Shown: positions 1 through 9,178 of the stretch, in pieces | Numbering within the stretch: position 1 is the stretch's first letter | How the letters are laid out: every line of letters begins with the position of its first letter | From: Clostridiales bacterium | Lineage (GTDB): Bacteria > Bacillota > Clostridia > Oscillospirales > Acutalibacteraceae | Direction of reading: 5' to 3' | DNA: 64,000 nucleotides | NCBI GenBank assembly: GCA_012840445.1 | Contig: DULI01000005.1 | Location: forward strand, 62,001 to 126,000 | Program-made: the position numbers and the translations under genes | Notes under the pieces: generated by a model | Seen by the model: the letters and a program-made list of their open reading frames with translations, nothing else | What the model was told of the DNA's origin: nothing | Databases searched by the model: none

Positions 1-1628
1 TCAATGGTCTTGAGGATTACCTCATCAAGAATATATATCCTTGCCTTACGGGTCTTTTCAAGGGCCTCCGCTATAATGTCAAAGGTCAGCCCGTCGATTT
101 TTATATCCATCTGGATAGCCGTAATTCCAGTATGTGTACCCGCAACCTTAAAGTCCATATCTCCAAAGAAGTCTTCAATTCCCTGAATATCCACCATTGT
201 AATATAGCGGTCGCCTTCGGTGACAAGGCCGCAGGAAATTCCGGCAACCGGCGCTTTAATCGGCACACCCGCGTCCATAAGCGCCAGCGTGGAACCGCAA
301 ATGGCGCCCTGTGAGGTGGAGCCGTTGGAAGACAATACCTCTGACACAAGCCTTAGGGAATAGGGGAAGTCCTCCTCGCTGGGGATGACAGGCAGCAAAG
401 CCCTTTCAGCAAGCGCGCCGTGGCCAATCTCGCGCCGTCCGGGAGCCTTTGGCGGCTTGGCCTCCCCTACCGAATAGGAGGGCATATTGTAATGGTGCAT
501 ATACCTCTTGCTTTCCTCGTTGTCTATACCGTCAAGCAGCTGGCTGTCGCTTTTTGTACCAAGGGTGGCAACGGTCAGCACCTGGGTTTGCCCGCGGGCA
601 AAGAGGCCTGAACCGTGTACCCTTGGCAGCAGACCTACCTCTGCCCACAGTGGGCGGATATCATCCAGACCGCGGCCGTCAACGCGTTTGCCCTCGTCCA
701 GAATCCAGCGGCGCACCACAAACTTCTGAAGCATATACAGGCAATCTTCTATCTGGGTGCCCTGCTCAGGATATACCTCGTCAAACTGGGTGTGTACCTC
801 CTCGTACACTGATGACAGACGTTCTTCACGCACAACCTTGTCGTCAGTATCAAGTGCCCAGCGGACTTTGTCAATCGCAAACTCCTTAATTGCCTCATAC
901 ATTTCGGGGTCAGGCTTGTTTGATTCAAAGGTGAACTTGGGTTTTCCGATTTCCGCGGCTATCTCATTGATAAACTTAATCAATTTTTGGTTCTCTGCAT
1001 GCCCTGCCTTTATGGCTTCAAGCATTATATCTTCGGGGATCTGGTCGGCGCCGGCCTCAATCATAACCACCTTTTCCTCGGTGGACGCAACGGTCAGATG
1101 CAGCTTTGATTTTTCAGACTGCTCCTCGGTCGGATTTATCACAATTTCTCCGTCCACATATCCCACCGAAACGCCTGCAATCGGGCCATTCCACGGGATA
1201 TCCGAAATGGAAATGGCAATGGAAGCGCCAATCATTCCGGCAATTTCGGGGGAGCAGTCCGGGTCGGTGGAAAGAGCAGTGCAGACGATTGAGACCTCGT
1301 TGCGCATGTCCTGCGGGAATAGTGGCCTTATTGGCCTGTCGATCACGCGGGAGGCCAGAATAGCCTTTTCGCTCGGTCTTCCCTCACGGCGAGTAAAGGA
1401 ACCCGGTATTTTACCCACCGAATAGAGCTTTTCCTCAAAATTTACCGAAAGCGGGAAAAAATCCACGCCTTCCTTTGGCTTGTCTGATGCGGTTGCCGTA
1501 CAGAGCACGGCGGTTTCGCCATACCGTACAAGGCACGAACCGTTGGCCAAAAGGGCCATTTTGCCGGTTTCCACAGACAGTGTCCGTCCCGCAAGTTCAG
1601 TAGAGAACACCTTAAAATTTTCGTACAT
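1..1628 (-). CDS. pnp: Polynucleotide phosphorylase, 3' end cut by window edge
   Basis: PNPase degrades RNA 3'-to-5' by phosphorolysis in the cytoplasm. The first 542 residues are visible. The first RNase PH-like domain starts with a segment containing [12 protein letters not shown], and the second contains [12 protein letters not shown] and [12 protein letters not shown], followed by [13 protein letters not shown]. Family members run to about 700 residues, so the rest of the core and the KH and S1 domains lie beyond base 1. The ATG at 1628 is preceded by GGAGGT at 1640-1645. The gene follows rpsO on the same strand, the classic rpsO-pnp order, with a long hairpin in the leader. Identification is firm. 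Confidence 0.97.
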   Translation of the reverse strand, partial: MYENFKVFSTELAGRTLSVETGKMALLANGSCLVRYGETAVLCTATASDKPKEGVDFFPLSVNFEEKLYSVGKIPGSFTRREGRPSEKAILASRVIDRPIRPLFPQDMRNEVSIVCTALSTDPDCSPEIAGMIGASIAISISDIPWNGPIAGVSVGYVDGEIVINPTEEQSEKSKLHLTVASTEEKVVMIEAGADQIPEDIMLEAIKAGHAENQKLIKFINEIAAEIGKPKFTFESNKPDPEMYEAIKEFAIDKVRWALDTDDKVVREERLSSVYEEVHTQFDEVYPEQGTQIEDCLYMLQKFVVRRWILDEGKRVDGRGLDDIRPLWAEVGLLPRVHGSGLFARGQTQVLTVATLGTKSDSQLLDGIDNEESKRYMHHYNMPSYSVGEAKPPKAPGRREIGHGALAERALLPVIPSEEDFPYSLRLVSEVLSSNGSTSQGAICGSTLALMDAGVPIKAPVAGISCGLVTEGDRYITMVDIQGIEDFFGDMDFKVAGTHTGITAIQMDIKIDGLTFDIIAEALEKTRKARIYILDEVILKTI

Positions 1629-1655
1629 AATTAAATTTTACCTCCACATTTTTGG

Positions 1656-1745
1656 TAATACGGGACGTTGCGGTTTAGCAATAAATCCACTGTCCGAGTT
1701 TTCGGGCAATCGATTCACTGCTAAAACCCGCCATATCCCGTATTA
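1656..1745 (-). promoter_or_regulatory. Long stem-loop in the pnp leader
   Basis: Arms at 1656-1680 and 1719-1745 are nearly complementary over about 25 positions: TAATACGGGA pairs with TCCCGTATTA, and TTTAGCA with TGCTAAA. A smaller hairpin sits in the loop (CCGA/TCGG around 1693-1707). It lies between the rpsO terminator and the pnp ribosome site. In enterobacteria a comparable rpsO-pnp hairpin is cut by RNase III and allows PNPase to repress its own translation. The same role here is an inference; the stem itself is directly visible. Confidence 0.7.
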
Positions 1746-1808
1746 TATATTATTGCTAATTTAATACAAAAGTAGTCATTTAATGCCGATTGTAAATCTA
1801 ATCAGCAT

Positions 1809-1836
1809 TAAAAAGCAGACCGAAAGCCGGTCTGCT
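1809..1836 (-). terminator. Rho-independent terminator after rpsO
   Basis: GCAGACCG (1815-1822) pairs with CGGTCTGC (1828-1835), and a run of five T follows on the minus strand. It sits immediately after the rpsO stop, so pnp is probably expressed by readthrough or from its own start within the hairpin region. Confidence 0.85.
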
Positions 1837-1842
1837 TTAGAA

Positions 1843-2109
1843 TTATTTGCGAATGCTGAGCTTTTTGATGATTTCGCGATATCTGTTGATATCCTTCTTC
1901 ATCAAGTAGTTAAGCAGATTCCGCCTGTGTCCAACCATTTTGAGCAAGCCCCGACGGGAATGATGGTCCTTTTTGTGGGTCTTAAGATGCTCGGTAAGCT
2001 GGTTGATCCTGGCAGTCAGCAGGGCTATCTGCACCTCTGGCGATCCGGTATCCCCCTCGTGCATCTTAAACTCGTCAATAATCTGCTTTTTCAGTTCCGG
2101 CTGAAGCAT
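1843..2109 (-). CDS. rpsO: 30S ribosomal protein S15
   Basis: An 88-residue primary-binding protein of the small subunit that contacts 16S rRNA helices 20-22. The family signature is clear: [16 protein letters not shown] near residues 17-32, then [19 protein letters not shown]. The length is normal. An in-frame upstream ATG at 2184 would add 25 residues, but the ATG at 2109 has GAGGTGAG placed correctly and matches the family N-terminus, so the upstream stretch is leader RNA. The gene has its own strong promoter at 2231-2259 and a terminator at 1809-1836. Confidence 0.97.
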   Translation of the reverse strand: MLQPELKKQIIDEFKMHEGDTGSPEVQIALLTARINQLTEHLKTHKKDHHSRRGLLKMVGHRRNLLNYLMKKDINRYREIIKKLSIRK

Positions 2110-2230
2110 GTTTCTCACCTCTTTTTTTAATATTCCGGCAACCAAGCCAAGGGCCAGGTGACTCCCAAAAGGGCTTATCCCCAAGGCGTAGTAGCCGGTA
2201 TGGAAAAAGTTCCATATTTTTAGCTTTCTA
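2110..2230 (-). promoter_or_regulatory. Candidate S15 autoregulatory leader RNA
   Basis: The roughly 115-nt untranslated leader of rpsO folds plausibly. There is a TATGGAA/TTCCATA hairpin first. An outer CCGGC/GCCGG stem then encloses GGGG/CCC-type helices, giving a branched structure just before the ribosome site. S15 leaders in several phyla carry multi-helix junctions mimicking the S15 site on 16S rRNA and repress translation. I infer that role from position and fold, and I did not match a specific published S15 motif class. Confidence 0.5.
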
Positions 2231-2259
2231 ATTATATCATATGATATATATTTTGTAAA
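2231..2259 (-). promoter_or_regulatory. Sigma-A promoter of rpsO
   Basis: On the minus strand, -35 TTTACA (2254-2259) and consensus -10 TATAAT (2231-2236) are separated by 17 bp. The surroundings are AT-rich. Transcription would start near 2224 and produce the S15 leader. Confidence 0.8.
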
Positions 2260-2283
2260 GTAAAGTCAAGACCAAAAACAATG

Positions 2284-2916
2284 TTACTTGGTTCCGAAAA
2301 TCCGGTCGCCCGCATCCCCAAGGCCGGGGACAATATAACCGTGGTCATTAAGCTTTATGTCTACTGAAGCGGTATAAACCGGAATCTCTGGAAAGGCGTC
2401 CGTAAACACCTTTAACCCTTCCGGAGCCGCGAGAATACACATAAACTTAATGCTTTTGGGGTTGTACCTTTTTATACTTTCGACCGCCGCAACCGCCGAA
2501 CCGCCGGTGGCAAGCATGGGGTCCAGTATAATTACATCCCTTTCAGGCATATCCGAAGGCATCTTGCAGTAGTAATCCACAGGCTTTAACGTCTGGGGGT
2601 CGCGGTAAAGTCCGATATGCCCCACTTTCGCCGCAGGCACAAGGTTAATGCAGCCCTCCACCATACCAAGTCCCGCACGGAGTATCGGCACAAAGGCAAG
2701 TTTCCTGCCTGCTATGACCTTTGAGCGCGCTATGGCAATGGGCGTCTCCACCTCAACCTCTTTAAGCGGCATATCCCGCGTCGCCTCATAGCACATAAGC
2801 ATGGCAATCTCGCTTACAAGCTCGCGGAACTGTTTGCTGCCCGTATTTTTATCCCGAAGCAAGGTAAGCTTATGCTGTATTAACGGATGATTTAGAATAA
2901 ACACATTTTCCTTCAT
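2284..2916 (-). CDS. upp: Uracil phosphoribosyltransferase
   Basis: Salvages uracil with PRPP to give UMP. The PRPP-binding loop [10 protein letters not shown] lies at about residues 132-141, with the family N-terminal motif [15 protein letters not shown] and the C-terminal uracil-binding region ending in [13 protein letters not shown]. At 210 residues the length is as expected. The ATG at 2916 has GGGGA nine bases upstream; another ATG at 2925 would sit too close to that site. It is the last gene of the run fhs-tsaE-tsaB-rpiB-upp. Confidence 0.96.
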   Translation of the reverse strand: MKENVFILNHPLIQHKLTLLRDKNTGSKQFRELVSEIAMLMCYEATRDMPLKEVEVETPIAIARSKVIAGRKLAFVPILRAGLGMVEGCINLVPAAKVGHIGLYRDPQTLKPVDYYCKMPSDMPERDVIILDPMLATGGSAVAAVESIKRYNPKSIKFMCILAAPEGLKVFTDAFPEIPVYTASVDIKLNDHGYIVPGLGDAGDRIFGTK

Positions 2917-2954
2917 ATTTTTCATTCCCCGTTTTAATTTAATTTTACCGTTTT

Positions 2955-3389
2955 TTATCCCTCAAAGGAGGCTATTTTGCCAACGCGGCGCGAGTGCCGC
3001 CCGCCCTCAAATTCGGTCTTTAGAAACACATCTACCATCTTAACCGCGGTGCCGGGCCCTATTACCCTGCCACCTAAACACAGTATGTTGGCGTCGTTGT
3101 GTAGCCGGCAGTATTCGGCTGAATAAACTTCGGAGCAGGCTGCCGCCCGTATTCCCTTAATCTTGTTTGCGGCAATCGACATGCCAATGCCTGTCCCGCA
3201 GACGAGTATACCCCTTTCGCACTCGCCGGAAAGTATCGAATCGGCCACCTTTTTCGCAATATCAGGATAGTCAACGGAAGTGTTTTCAAAAATCCCAAAA
3301 TCCTTAAACTCAACGCCCTTCTCCTTTAAATGCTCCACTATGGCACATTTTAAATCGAACCCTCCGTGGTCACATCCTATCGCAATCAT
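2955..3389 (-). CDS. rpiB: Ribose 5-phosphate isomerase B
   Basis: Interconverts ribose 5-phosphate and ribulose 5-phosphate in the non-oxidative pentose phosphate pathway. The 144-residue protein shows the RpiB/LacAB fold signatures: GCDHGG at the N-terminus, catalytic Cys64 in VCGTGIGMS, and His97 in CRLHNDAN. The start overlaps the tsaB stop by 4 bases (ATGA), so translation is coupled. Pairing with upp next door links ribose phosphate and PRPP-dependent salvage. Confidence 0.95.
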   Translation of the reverse strand: MIAIGCDHGGFDLKCAIVEHLKEKGVEFKDFGIFENTSVDYPDIAKKVADSILSGECERGILVCGTGIGMSIAANKIKGIRAAACSEVYSAEYCRLHNDANILCLGGRVIGPGTAVKMVDVFLKTEFEGGRHSRRVGKIASFEG

Positions 3390-4108
3390 TTTTCCTGTCC
3401 CCCCTTAAATTTAAGTCTAAGCTCCCTTTCGGCCTGTGACGGCCGAAGGTACAGCGGCATTAGTTCCTTCGCCTTTAGCGTATCGCCCGCCAAAAACCTT
3501 GGCAACGCCGCAAGCGCCACACCGCTTGCTTTTTGATACCTTAAGTGCGGCGGGGCAAGCCGTATATCAAGCTTTTCTCTGGCCTTATCATAGAAAAGCT
3601 GCGCGCCGTCGCCTACGGCATAAAGCGGAAAACCTGTTAACTCTTCCTTTGCCAGAAGCTCACTGATTAAATCATCTATGGCTATTGCCCTGTCCTCGGT
3701 TATCCTTGTGATTTTGTCGCTATCGCAGACGAACAGCGCATTGTAAACCTGGTTGCAGCGCGCGTCCATAACCGCGCAGATTGACGCCTTTACGCCTTCG
3801 AAATTATGCGCCATGGCCTCAAGGGAAGACACCCCCACACAAGGCCTGCCAAGGGGCCAGGCGAGGCCCTTAAGGGCGCTTACCCCGATCCTTACCCCCG
3901 TAAAGGAGCCGGGCCCGTGGCTTACCGCAAACCCGTCAATCTCGGAAAAGTCAACCGAAAGCATTTGCAGCGCCTGCTTTACCATGGGCATAAGTGTTTG
4001 GGAATGGGTAAGCTTTATATTCATAAATGACTCATACAGTATCAGGTTGTTTTCCGCCACAGCCACCGATGCCGGGCCGGCGGAACATTCAAGCGAGAGT
4101 ATCTTCAA
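3386..4108 (-). CDS. tsaB: tRNA t6A biosynthesis protein TsaB
   Basis: A 240-residue member of the Kae1/YeaZ family. With TsaD and TsaE it transfers the threonylcarbamoyl group to A37 of ANN-decoding tRNAs. Visible motifs are ILSLECSAGPASVAV, LTHSQTLMPMVKQAL and the conserved AVSHGPGSFTGVRIG. No ATG fits the N-terminus. I chose TTG at 4108 because GGAG lies nine bases upstream; an in-frame TTG at 4114 is too close. The gene overlaps tsaE by about 20 bases, the usual arrangement for these partners. Confidence 0.93.
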   Translation of the reverse strand: MKILSLECSAGPASVAVAENNLILYESFMNIKLTHSQTLMPMVKQALQMLSVDFSEIDGFAVSHGPGSFTGVRIGVSALKGLAWPLGRPCVGVSSLEAMAHNFEGVKASICAVMDARCNQVYNALFVCDSDKITRITEDRAIAIDDLISELLAKEELTGFPLYAVGDGAQLFYDKAREKLDIRLAPPHLRYQKASGVALAALPRFLAGDTLKAKELMPLYLRPSQAERELRLKFKGGQEK

Positions 4109-4529
4109 TCGCAATCTCTCCTACGGTTATTCTGCGCACCGTATCATCTATCTTTTCAAATGTCACATAAACGGTATCCTCGGGCAGCGCCGCGGCGATA
4201 TTCTCGCTCCACTCCACCGCCAGAGCCCCGTCTGCCTCAAGATAGTCAAAAAATCCCGTGGAGTACAAATCATCCCATGAGGATACCCGGTACATATCAA
4301 AGTGGTACAGCGGAATGCGGCCTCCCCTATATTCATTGACAAGCGCAAAGGTGGGGGAGGACACCTCGCCCGTGTACCCCAATCCTTTTGCCAGCCCCTT
4401 TACAAAGCATGTCTTGCCCGCGCCCAAATCGCCCTCCAGCGCCAGCACCATTCCTGGGGTCAGACACTTGGCAATTCTTTCCCCAAACTTTTCGGTCTCA
4501 TCAGGCGAACGGGTTACAAATTCATACAT
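4089..4529 (-). CDS. tsaE: tRNA t6A biosynthesis ATPase TsaE
   Basis: A 146-residue P-loop ATPase that cycles the TsaB-TsaD complex. Walker A GDLGAGKT is at residues 33-40, followed by the family motif SSPTFALVNEY and the region YHFDMYRVSSWDDL. Length is normal. It ends inside tsaB and lies 14 bases after fhs, so the three genes are probably co-transcribed. The ribosome site is weak (AGTGG), which fits low expression or coupling to fhs. Confidence 0.95.
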   Translation of the reverse strand: MYEFVTRSPDETEKFGERIAKCLTPGMVLALEGDLGAGKTCFVKGLAKGLGYTGEVSSPTFALVNEYRGGRIPLYHFDMYRVSSWDDLYSTGFFDYLEADGALAVEWSENIAAALPEDTVYVTFEKIDDTVRRITVGEIAIEDTLA

Positions 4530-4543
4530 AGAACCACTGCTTT

Positions 4544-6211
4544 TTAAAATAATCCTGTTATCTTTCCGGTGCGGTCAATGTTAATATTCTCCGCTGCGGG
4601 TTGCTTGGGAAGCCCCGGCATGGTCATTATGCTGCCTGTCAGCACTACCACAAAACCCGCCCCTCGGGAAAGGTATGCCTCCCGCACAGTTATTCTAAAG
4701 CCCGAAGGCCTGCCCAGCATCGCCGGGTTGTCGGACAGCGAATACTGGGTCTTTGCAATGCACACAGGCAAACCGGAACAGCCAAGGCTTTCAATTTCGG
4801 CTATCGCCTTATCAGCCTCGGCAGTAAAATCCACGCCTTCGGCACCGTAGATATCGGTAGCAATTTTCTTAATCTTATCTTTTACAGGAATATCAAGCGG
4901 GTACATAAATTTAAATTCAGACGGCGTTTCGCATGCCTTTACAACCATTTCCGCCAGCCCGGTTCCGCCCTCGCCGCCCTTTTCAAACACTTCGCAAACG
5001 GCAGCGTCGGCATTTTTCCCTTTGCAGTAGTCAATTATTGCATTAATCTCATTTTCTGTATCTGTGCTGAATTTATTAATTGCCACAACAACCGGCAGGC
5101 CAAATTTCCTCATATTGTCTATATGGACACCAAGATTTGCAAGGCCCTGCTGCAGTGCCGGCAGGTTCTCGGATTTAAGCTCTGCCTTCGGCACCCCGCC
5201 GTTATATTTAAGCGCCCGCACGGTGGCTACAATAACCACCGCCGAAGGCTTCAATCCTCCGAGCCTGCATTTTATATCCATAAACTTTTCCGCCCCAAGG
5301 TCGGAACCGAAGCCCGCCTCGGTAATACAGTAGTCAGCAAGCTTAAGGCCGAGTTTCGTGGCCCTTAGAGAATTGCAGCCGTGGGCAATATTGGCAAAGG
5401 GGCCTCCGTGCATAAGCACAGGAGTTCCCTCAAGGGTCTGCACCAGATTTGGCTTTATCGCGTCTTTCAGCAGCACCGACATGGCGCCCGCAGCCTTTAA
5501 ATCCTTGGCAAATACCGGCTGCCCGTCGTAAGTATAGGCGACAAGTATATCCCCAAGCCTTTGCTTTAAATCCTCTATATCGCGGCAAAGGCAGAGTATT
5601 GCCATTATTTCGCTCGCGACGGTGATTATAAAGCCGTCCTGCCTCGGCACGCCGTTGGCCTTGCCGCCAAGCCCTATTATGGTGTTCCGCAGGGCCCGGT
5701 CGTTCATGTCAAGACACCTTTTTATAAGTATCCGCCGCGGGTCAATGTTCAGCCGGTTGCCCTGGTGAATATGGTTGTCAAGCAGCGCGCACAGCAGGTT
5801 GTTGGCGGCAGTAATTGCATGCATGTCCCCCGTAAAGTGGAGATTAATGTCTTCCATCGGCAGCACCTGCGAATAGCCTCCGCCTGCGGCGCCCCCCTTA
5901 ATGCCGAATACGGGTCCCAAAGAGGGTTCTCTAAGGGCTATAACCGCCTTTTTGCCAATCCTTTGCATAGCCTGTCCCAGGCCTACAGTCACGGTGGTTT
6001 TACCCTCTCCCGCAGGGGTGGGGTTCACTGCGGTAACAAGCACCAGCTTCCCGTCGGGGTTATCTGCCACCCTTTCAATCAACCCCTCTGATAGCTTGGC
6101 CTTATACCACCCGTAGTATTCAAGCTCGCTTTCTTTAATATCCAGTACTTTTGCAACTTCGGATATCGGTTTTATTTCGGCGCTTTGCGCAATTTCAATA
6201 TCGGTAAGCAT
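4544..6211 (-). CDS. fhs: Formate--tetrahydrofolate ligase
   Basis: ATP-dependent synthesis of 10-formyl-THF, entry to the one-carbon pool and to the Wood-Ljungdahl methyl branch where present. The 555-residue length is typical. The ATP-binding loop TPAGEGKTT begins at residue 65, and [19 protein letters not shown] follows. The C-terminus [18 protein letters not shown] is family-specific. The ATG at 6211 has AAGGATGA upstream. A TATAAT at 6252-6247 (minus strand) is a likely -10, with no good -35. No tetrahydrofolate riboswitch fits in the short leader. Confidence 0.98.
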   Translation of the reverse strand: MLTDIEIAQSAEIKPISEVAKVLDIKESELEYYGWYKAKLSEGLIERVADNPDGKLVLVTAVNPTPAGEGKTTVTVGLGQAMQRIGKKAVIALREPSLGPVFGIKGGAAGGGYSQVLPMEDINLHFTGDMHAITAANNLLCALLDNHIHQGNRLNIDPRRILIKRCLDMNDRALRNTIIGLGGKANGVPRQDGFIITVASEIMAILCLCRDIEDLKQRLGDILVAYTYDGQPVFAKDLKAAGAMSVLLKDAIKPNLVQTLEGTPVLMHGGPFANIAHGCNSLRATKLGLKLADYCITEAGFGSDLGAEKFMDIKCRLGGLKPSAVVIVATVRALKYNGGVPKAELKSENLPALQQGLANLGVHIDNMRKFGLPVVVAINKFSTDTENEINAIIDYCKGKNADAAVCEVFEKGGEGGTGLAEMVVKACETPSEFKFMYPLDIPVKDKIKKIATDIYGAEGVDFTAEADKAIAEIESLGCSGLPVCIAKTQYSLSDNPAMLGRPSGFRITVREAYLSRGAGFVVVLTGSIMTMPGLPKQPAAENINIDRTGKITGLF

Positions 6212-6283
6212 TCTATCATCCTTGACCCTAAAATATATCGTTTAAGATTATATCACATACTTCCTGCCAATAAAAGTATTTAC

Positions 6284-6312
6284 TTGAACAATTTATTGGA
6301 ATCAAATATAAT
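6284..6312 (+). promoter_or_regulatory. Sigma-A promoter of rodA-like gene
   Basis: TTGAAC (6284-6289) and TATAAT (6307-6312) are separated by 17 bp, about 35 bases upstream of the start codon. It diverges from the fhs promoter region. Confidence 0.8.
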
Positions 6313-6346
6313 TAAGTTAATGTAAAACTGTCGAAAGGCTGATAAA

Positions 6347-7480
6347 ATGAAAAATTTCTTCGCCAGGATAGCCGACTATATCCGCGAAAGCGACAAACTG
6401 CTGATGCTGCTTTGCTTTTTCTCCTCGGTATACGGCTGTATCGCCGTGCTTTCCGCCACACGCCCGACCGGGGACTTAAGGCAGTTCATCGTGCAGGTCG
6501 CCGCGTTAATTTTAGGGTTTGCCTGCGCTATTTTTGTCTCGCTTTTTGATTACAAGAATATCGCCAGATTTTGGCCCGCAATCGCATTTGTGGGGCTTAT
6601 ACCCGTTTTCCTTACCTTCTACATCGGCGTGGCACCCGACGGCACCGACGACAAGGCTTGGCTGCTGCTGCCCGGCGGGATATCCTTCCAGCCTTCCGAA
6701 CTGCTAAAAATATCCTTTATGATCACCTTCGCCTTCCATCTGTACAAACTGGAAGACAGAATTCACTCATTTTTACATATTTTATTGCTTTGCCTTCACG
6801 CCGCCATCCCCGTGCTGATTATCCATTTCCAGGGTGACGACGGCACGGCCCTGATTTTCGCGTTTATCGCCCTTTGTATGATGTTCGTTTCAGGTATAAA
6901 GCTGCGCTACTTCATTATAGCCTCGGTATTGGGCTTAACAAGCGTGCCGTTTGTGTTTTTCTTTATACTTAGCGACCAGCAGCGCAGCAGAATACTCACC
7001 CTTTTCAACCCCGAGTCGGACCTGCTGGGCACAGGCTGGCAGCAGTGGAGGGGCCGCATTGCCCTTGCTAACGGAGGGCTGTTCGGCCGGGGCCTGTTTA
7101 AGGGCCCTAACGTGCAGGCCCAAACTGTGCCCGAAGGGTATAACGATTTTATATTCGCAAGCATCGGCGAGGAACTGGGATTGCTCGGCTGCCTTGTAGT
7201 AATACTGCTGCTTTCGGCAATATGTTTGCGGGTACTTTCAAACGCCCATAAATCCCGCGATTCTTTGGGCAGCTTTATATGCGTCGGCGTATTTGCAATG
7301 CTTACCGCCCAGATAATCGTAAACCTTGGGATGTGCCTGTCCCTTTCCCCGGTTATCGGCGTAACTCTGCCTTTTTTCAGCGCCGGCGGCTCATCTGTTG
7401 TGTGCCTGTATCTGGGAATCGGGCTGGTGCTTAGCGTTTACATGCACCGCAATTCAAGGACCATATATTTAAGGGATTAA
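6347..7480 (+). CDS. rodA: RodA/FtsW/SpoVE-family glycan polymerase
   Basis: SEDS-family integral membrane protein that polymerises peptidoglycan strands from lipid II with a partner class B PBP. The 377 residues contain about ten hydrophobic segments. The conserved stretch GTGWQQWRGRIALANGG is followed by VPEGYNDFIFASIGEELG, where Asp267 corresponds to the catalytic Asp of RodA. C-terminal motifs NLGMCLSLSPVIGVTLPFFS and GGSSV are typical. RodA is the best guess because the cell-elongation genes are in this window, but FtsW or SpoVE cannot be excluded. In many Clostridia this gene adjoins minDE; here it stands alone. Confidence 0.85.
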   Translation: MKNFFARIADYIRESDKLLMLLCFFSSVYGCIAVLSATRPTGDLRQFIVQVAALILGFACAIFVSLFDYKNIARFWPAIAFVGLIPVFLTFYIGVAPDGTDDKAWLLLPGGISFQPSELLKISFMITFAFHLYKLEDRIHSFLHILLLCLHAAIPVLIIHFQGDDGTALIFAFIALCMMFVSGIKLRYFIIASVLGLTSVPFVFFFILSDQQRSRILTLFNPESDLLGTGWQQWRGRIALANGGLFGRGLFKGPNVQAQTVPEGYNDFIFASIGEELGLLGCLVVILLLSAICLRVLSNAHKSRDSLGSFICVGVFAMLTAQIIVNLGMCLSLSPVIGVTLPFFSAGGSSVVCLYLGIGLVLSVYMHRNSRTIYLRD

Positions 7481-7496
7481 ACTAAAAACTTAATAC

Positions 7497-7530
7497 AAAA
7501 AAGCCTGCGAAATTTGGAGGCTTTTATTTT
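7497..7530. terminator. Bidirectional terminator
   Basis: AAAAGCCT (7499-7506) pairs with AGGCTTTT (7518-7525), with T-rich DNA on the plus side and A-rich on the other. It sits between the convergent rodA-like gene and the propeller gene and probably ends both transcripts. Confidence 0.75.
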
Positions 7531-8453
7531 TAGAATACCTTTTTTTCCGAGCCGTCGGGCAGCATTCTTACAAGCTGCTGATTCTGGTCGAAAAAATAAA
7601 TATATTTTTCATCTACCGACAGGTTTTCAAACCTGCCCTCGCCAAGTTTTACCGGGTTCATTTGCTCGAGGTCTACGGCTGAGGAGTCAAACTGTACCGC
7701 ATAAAGGGCACCCTCTTTAACAAAGACAAGCGTTGTTCCAATTACGTTAAAACTGTCCACTTTCCCGTAGCTTCTAACCACCGGGTTGCTTGTAAGTCGG
7801 GTATACCCCAGTTCCCCGGACGTATCTATAAAGAAAAGCTCGTTGCCCCTGAACATAAAGCCCGCAACGCGTGTGTCCGTGTCAATCAGTTTTTCAACAT
7901 TGCTGCCGTCGGTTCTGGCGGTATAAAGCATGTCATCCTCGCCGATATAAAAAAGCCTTCCCGCCGAAATATAATACTTGCCGCCTTTGGGGCAAATTCC
8001 CAATTCAAAGGTTTTGTTGTCGTCCATCCTGGTTTTAACAAGCTGGCCAATTTGGTCGGTGTAGTAAACCCAGCGGCCAATAACAAGCAGGTTGTCGTCA
8101 TTGTCTAAAAGCTTTGCCTTTAAGCTTCCGTCATGCAGTGTTTTATAAACGCCCGTATCAGTTCCAAATACCGGCCCCTCATCGTGGGCGTATACAAAAT
8201 CGGCATGGTCGTCGCTGATTTTTGTTACGGTATCAGAAAACAGTTTATACACCCCGCCGGCAGGGCTTGCGTAATACACAATGTCCTTTCCTGCCGCGAT
8301 CCTACTTTGGTTCATAATATTGCCCGGATAGTTTTCGGGCCCTAACTGCGGCAGATCGTCCGGTAGCAGCAGTATTGCGCCGCAGGAAAGCACCGATACA
8401 AAAATAAGCAGCAATACAAATCCCAATGCCGCGGCCGGTATTTTCCTATTCAT
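7530..8453 (-). CDS. Membrane-anchored beta-propeller protein (DUF5050-like)
   Basis: A 307-residue protein of unknown function. One hydrophobic segment (residues 9-30) anchors the N-terminus. It ends in VLSC, a weak lipobox, so signal-anchor is more likely than lipoprotein. The rest is about six repeats of a YWTD/DUF5050-like blade, for example GRLFYIGEDDMLYTARTDG and KYIYFFDQNQQLVRMLPDG. The start ATG at 8453 has GAGGAGG upstream; longer versions run antisense-like through the previous gene and are unlikely. It overlaps the stop of the upstream membrane protein by 8 bases, suggesting coupling. It may be an extracytoplasmic sensor or scaffold for the adjacent exporter; that is a guess. Confidence 0.75.
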   Translation of the reverse strand: MNRKIPAAALGFVLLLIFVSVLSCGAILLLPDDLPQLGPENYPGNIMNQSRIAAGKDIVYYASPAGGVYKLFSDTVTKISDDHADFVYAHDEGPVFGTDTGVYKTLHDGSLKAKLLDNDDNLLVIGRWVYYTDQIGQLVKTRMDDNKTFELGICPKGGKYYISAGRLFYIGEDDMLYTARTDGSNVEKLIDTDTRVAGFMFRGNELFFIDTSGELGYTRLTSNPVVRSYGKVDSFNVIGTTLVFVKEGALYAVQFDSSAVDLEQMNPVKLGEGRFENLSVDEKYIYFFDQNQQLVRMLPDGSEKKVF

Positions 8454-9159
8454 CGTCCGCCTCCTCTTCGAAATCTGATTTGGCCGCCGCTTTTTTAAGC
8501 CGCGACTTTTCAGACCGCTTAAGCGGCTTATCGGGCAGAATGTCGGTTTTATAGTCGAACTCAATGCTGTCAAGGTATTCCTGCCACTGATCTTCGGTGT
8601 AGTTTTCATTATTCTTGGTCGCCTGGGCATACAGATACGAAATCAGCTTGTTGTATTCGAAATTTTCCCGCTTCATATCCCTAAAATAAATCACATAAAC
8701 GCATACGCCTATAGCGCAAAGAAGCAAAAGCGGTATCAGGTTGAACAAAACATATTTGCCCACATTGTCCTGGCTTTGAAACGCCACGGAAAAAAACACC
8801 GACACAATACTGTTTGTAATCAAAAACGCCAGGTGCTTCCTAATAAGGAAAAGCACCAATGCGGCAACCGCCGCAACCACAAGTATCGCAATAAAGTACA
8901 TCCGGTTTTTATGCCATATGAACTCCTCCGCGTCATACTGAAAACCGAATGACAGAATATCGTCTATCCTAAGATAGGACCACATTATAAAGCCTAAGGC
9001 AAAAGTGATAATATATGCCCAGTCAATGAAATAAAGCCACTTTAGCAGCGTATAAAGGCGCCCGCCCACGTGTCCCCATACCTCATGCTCCTCAAGGCGC
9101 CGCCTGTACTCCTGCCTTCGTATATATTGCAATACATTAGCATTTTTCTTGTTGGACAT
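8446..9159 (-). CDS. Hypothetical four-TM membrane protein
   Basis: A 237-residue protein I do not recognise. It has a basic N-terminus rich in Arg and Glu (QEYRRRLEEHEVW), four predicted membrane segments at about residues 43-61, 87-106, 109-126 and 138-158, and a charged cytoplasmic tail ending in an acidic run (FEEEADDE). The tail includes a short KKRSEKSR-type basic stretch. It lies between the ABC permease gene (about 19 bases) and the propeller gene (8-base overlap), so the four genes probably work together. Confidence 0.7.
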   Translation of the reverse strand: MSNKKNANVLQYIRRQEYRRRLEEHEVWGHVGGRLYTLLKWLYFIDWAYIITFALGFIMWSYLRIDDILSFGFQYDAEEFIWHKNRMYFIAILVVAAVAALVLFLIRKHLAFLITNSIVSVFFSVAFQSQDNVGKYVLFNLIPLLLLCAIGVCVYVIYFRDMKRENFEYNKLISYLYAQATKNNENYTEDQWQEYLDSIEFDYKTDILPDKPLKRSEKSRLKKAAAKSDFEEEADDE

Positions 9160-9178
9160 AATTTAGCCCGCCTACAAC

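Noticed and set aside
449..1425. Long plus-strand frames over the pnp region
   Set aside because: They lie opposite a continuous PNPase frame with family motifs and lack their own ribosome sites.
4601..5368. 255-codon plus-strand frame opposite fhs
   Set aside because: Antisense shadow of a well-conserved gene; no motif of its own.
6212..6346. Tetrahydrofolate riboswitch upstream of fhs
   Set aside because: The space from the -10 to the start codon is about 35 bases, too short for the aptamer.
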